NCBI GenBank assembly: GCA_002305255.1
Contig: DBQN01000044.1
Location: 34,045 to 49,710 of the forward strand
DNA length: 15,666 nucleotides
DNA from: Firmicutes bacterium UBA1393
GTDB taxonomy: Bacteria; Bacillota; DTU025
Reading direction: 5' to 3'
How positions within the stretch are numbered: position 1 is the first letter of the stretch; every line of letters starts with the position of its first letter. The notes beneath the pieces are model-generated. The model was not told the origin of the DNA, did no database searches, and was given only the letters and a program-made list of their open reading frames with translations. Shown one piece after another: positions 14,353 to 15,666 of this stretch. Made by a program: the position numbers and the translations under genes.

Positions 14353-15599
14353 AGGCTGTTCAATTCTTAGGGTCAGTGCCCAGATGGGTGTTTTCCAGGG
14401 CTGCCGGCGGTTTCGACCGCCGGGCCTTCTACAATGGGCTGTCAAACGTTGTGATGCGCGAGGTCACGCCGCCGCAACTGCCCAATGACGAGTGGGTAAG
14501 GGTGCATACGAGATACGCGGGCTTCTGCGGAAGTGATAAGAACCTCGTGTTGCTGCATGACTCGCCGTCCACATCACCCTTCTCGTCGTTCCCGTTCACC
14601 ATCGGCCACGAGAACGTGGGTATCGTAGGAGAGATGGGGCCGGCGGCTGCTCGCGCCCTGGCAGACACGGGCATCGGCGAGGGAAGCCGCGTCGTTGTCG
14701 ATCCATTGCTGTCGTGCGTTCCGCGCGGCATCAGCCCGGTGTGCCCTGCGTGCGCAAGGGGTGACTACTCGCTGTGTTCCAACTTCACCGAAGGCGCCGT
14801 GTCGCCTGGGTTCTCCATAGGCACCTGCCGCGACACCGGCGGCGGCTGGAGCGAGCAGTTCGTGGCGCACTACTCACAGCTCATTCCGGTGCCTGACAAC
14901 GTGAGCTCCGAGAATGCCGTGCTCATCGACGCGTTCTGCTCCTCCCTGCACCCGGTCATGCGCAACCTGCCCGGCGATGACGATACTGTGCTCATCATTG
15001 GCTGCGGCATCATCGGGATATCGGCGGTGGCGGCCATCCGCGCCATGGGCAGCCGGGCTCGCATCATTGTTCTCGCCAAGTACAAGTTCCAGGCAGATGC
15101 GGCTAGCCGCTACGGCGCCGACGAGATCGTGTTCATGCGCAGCAAGCAGGGGGCAGACTACTACGCCGAACTCGCCGACAAGCTGGGGGGGCGCCTCCTC
15201 CAGCCCATGATGGGCAAGCGTATAGCCATCGGTGGCGCCAACTACGTGTTCGATTGCGTGGGCAGCTCAACCAGTATCGATGACTCGCTGCGTTTCACGG
15301 CGCCGGGCGGCACGATGGTCCTGGTCGGGCTGGCGTCCTTCCCCAAGGGCGTCGACTGGACTCCAATCTGGCTGAAGGAGATCGATGTCAGGGGTTCCTT
15401 CTGGGCTTCGACGGAGGAGTTCGAGGGACGCAAGATGCGCACCTACGAAGTTGCCCTTGAACTGATGCGCACGGGCAGACTGGATCTTTCGCCCCTTCTG
15501 ACGCACAGGTTCGCTCTCAACGACTACAGGCGGGCCATAGAGACTAACCTCAATGCAGGGCGTGAGGGATTGATCAAGTCGGCGTTTGTGTTCGACTGA
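14349..15599 (+). CDS. Zinc-dependent MDR-family dehydrogenase (threonine dehydrogenase / alcohol dehydrogenase-like)
   Basis: Medium-chain dehydrogenase/reductase, 416 residues, longer than the usual 340-350. Catalytic zinc ligands are C60 (CGSDK) and H87-E88 (GHEN), with D194 likely in place of the common Glu before the hinge. Four structural-zinc cysteines lie at 123, 132, 135 and 143. The Rossmann motif is GCGIIG at 218-223; the end of the second strand reads VLAKYK with no acidic residue, which suggests NADP(H). Extra residues lie at the N-terminus (about 10-35) and around 282-296. The ATG at 14349 overlaps the synthase stop by four bases and has no strong Shine-Dalgarno, so translation probably depends on the upstream gene. 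In a kbl-tdh arrangement it would oxidise threonine; with a long-chain synthase it would reduce the ketone product. No clear terminator is visible in the 67 bases after it. Confidence 0.85.
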   Translation: MKAVQFLGSVPRWVFSRAAGGFDRRAFYNGLSNVVMREVTPPQLPNDEWVRVHTRYAGFCGSDKNLVLLHDSPSTSPFSSFPFTIGHENVGIVGEMGPAAARALADTGIGEGSRVVVDPLLSCVPRGISPVCPACARGDYSLCSNFTEGAVSPGFSIGTCRDTGGGWSEQFVAHYSQLIPVPDNVSSENAVLIDAFCSSLHPVMRNLPGDDDTVLIIGCGIIGISAVAAIRAMGSRARIIVLAKYKFQADAASRYGADEIVFMRSKQGADYYAELADKLGGRLLQPMMGKRIAIGGANYVFDCVGSSTSIDDSLRFTAPGGTMVLVGLASFPKGVDWTPIWLKEIDVRGSFWASTEEFEGRKMRTYEVALELMRTGRLDLSPLLTHRFALNDYRRAIETNLNAGREGLIKSAFVFD

Positions 15600-15666
15600 T
15601 AGAGCCGGCGGCCTGGGGGGCTGGGGGTTGGCGCACACTGATATCACCTGTCCCAGTTGGGGGTTG

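Noticed and set aside
13516..14445. 309-codon minus-strand open frame opposite the oxoamine synthase
   Set aside because: Antisense shadow: the plus-strand product has intact family motifs and this one has none.
15622..15666. Direct repeat TGGGGGTTG (15622-15630 and 15658-15666) at the window end
   Set aside because: Only nine bases, G-rich and cut by the window edge; chance or part of an unseen downstream element cannot be separated.

Overview
The window is high-GC bacterial DNA, densely packed with genes and with strong AGGAGG-type ribosome binding sites. The gene set suggests a high-GC member of the Bacillota (Firmicutes), probably a free-living heterotroph: a YhaO/YhaN exonuclease pair, a YmaF-like histidine-repeat protein, GH57-type glycogen synthesis and a fused TRAP permease. 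This placement is inferred from gene families; there is no rRNA or other phylogenetic marker here. I see no insertion sequence, phage, CRISPR or tRNA feature, and no gene-free stretch longer than about 110 bases.

Layout. (1) 1-1083, plus strand: the 3' part of a fused TRAP-transporter permease, closed by a strong hairpin terminator shared with the convergent next operon. (2) 6346-1166, minus strand: a tight four-gene operon, MalY/PatB-like C-S lyase, GH57 glucan branching enzyme, glycogen synthase, GalT-like nucleotidyl transferase. Gaps are 3 nt, a 4-bp ATGA overlap, and 4 nt. (3) 6467-6853, plus strand: a small YmaF-like protein with repeated His-x-His pairs. (4) 12262-6848, minus strand: a D-2-hydroxyacid dehydrogenase followed by yhaO and yhaN, the last two overlapping by ATGA. 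(5) 12371-13045, plus strand: a rhomboid protease, divergent from the dehydrogenase. (6) 13156-15599, plus strand: an alpha-oxoamine synthase and a zinc-dependent MDR dehydrogenase, also overlapping by ATGA, behind a good candidate promoter with a dyad at the predicted transcription start.

How the genes work together. The minus-strand glycogen operon supplies elongation (GlgA) and branching (GH57). It carries no glgC in view; the GalT-family enzyme at its end may handle the nucleotide sugar. YhaO and YhaN form an SbcD/SbcC-like nuclease-ATPase pair. In this YhaN the zinc hook is absent and the middle of the protein holds a hydrophobic hairpin, which suggests a membrane-tethered complex. The last operon could be a threonine-to-glycine route (Kbl plus Tdh) or, as motif details suggest, an acyl-CoA/amino-acid condensing enzyme plus a ketone reductase, as in sphingolipid-type chemistry.

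The less ordinary signals are a Shine-Dalgarno/ATG followed at once by a stop just ahead of the YmaF-like gene, the His-x-His repeat itself, the YhaN hydrophobic hairpin, and the synthase-dehydrogenase pair with its operator-like dyad. Nothing here is clearly a wholly new system.
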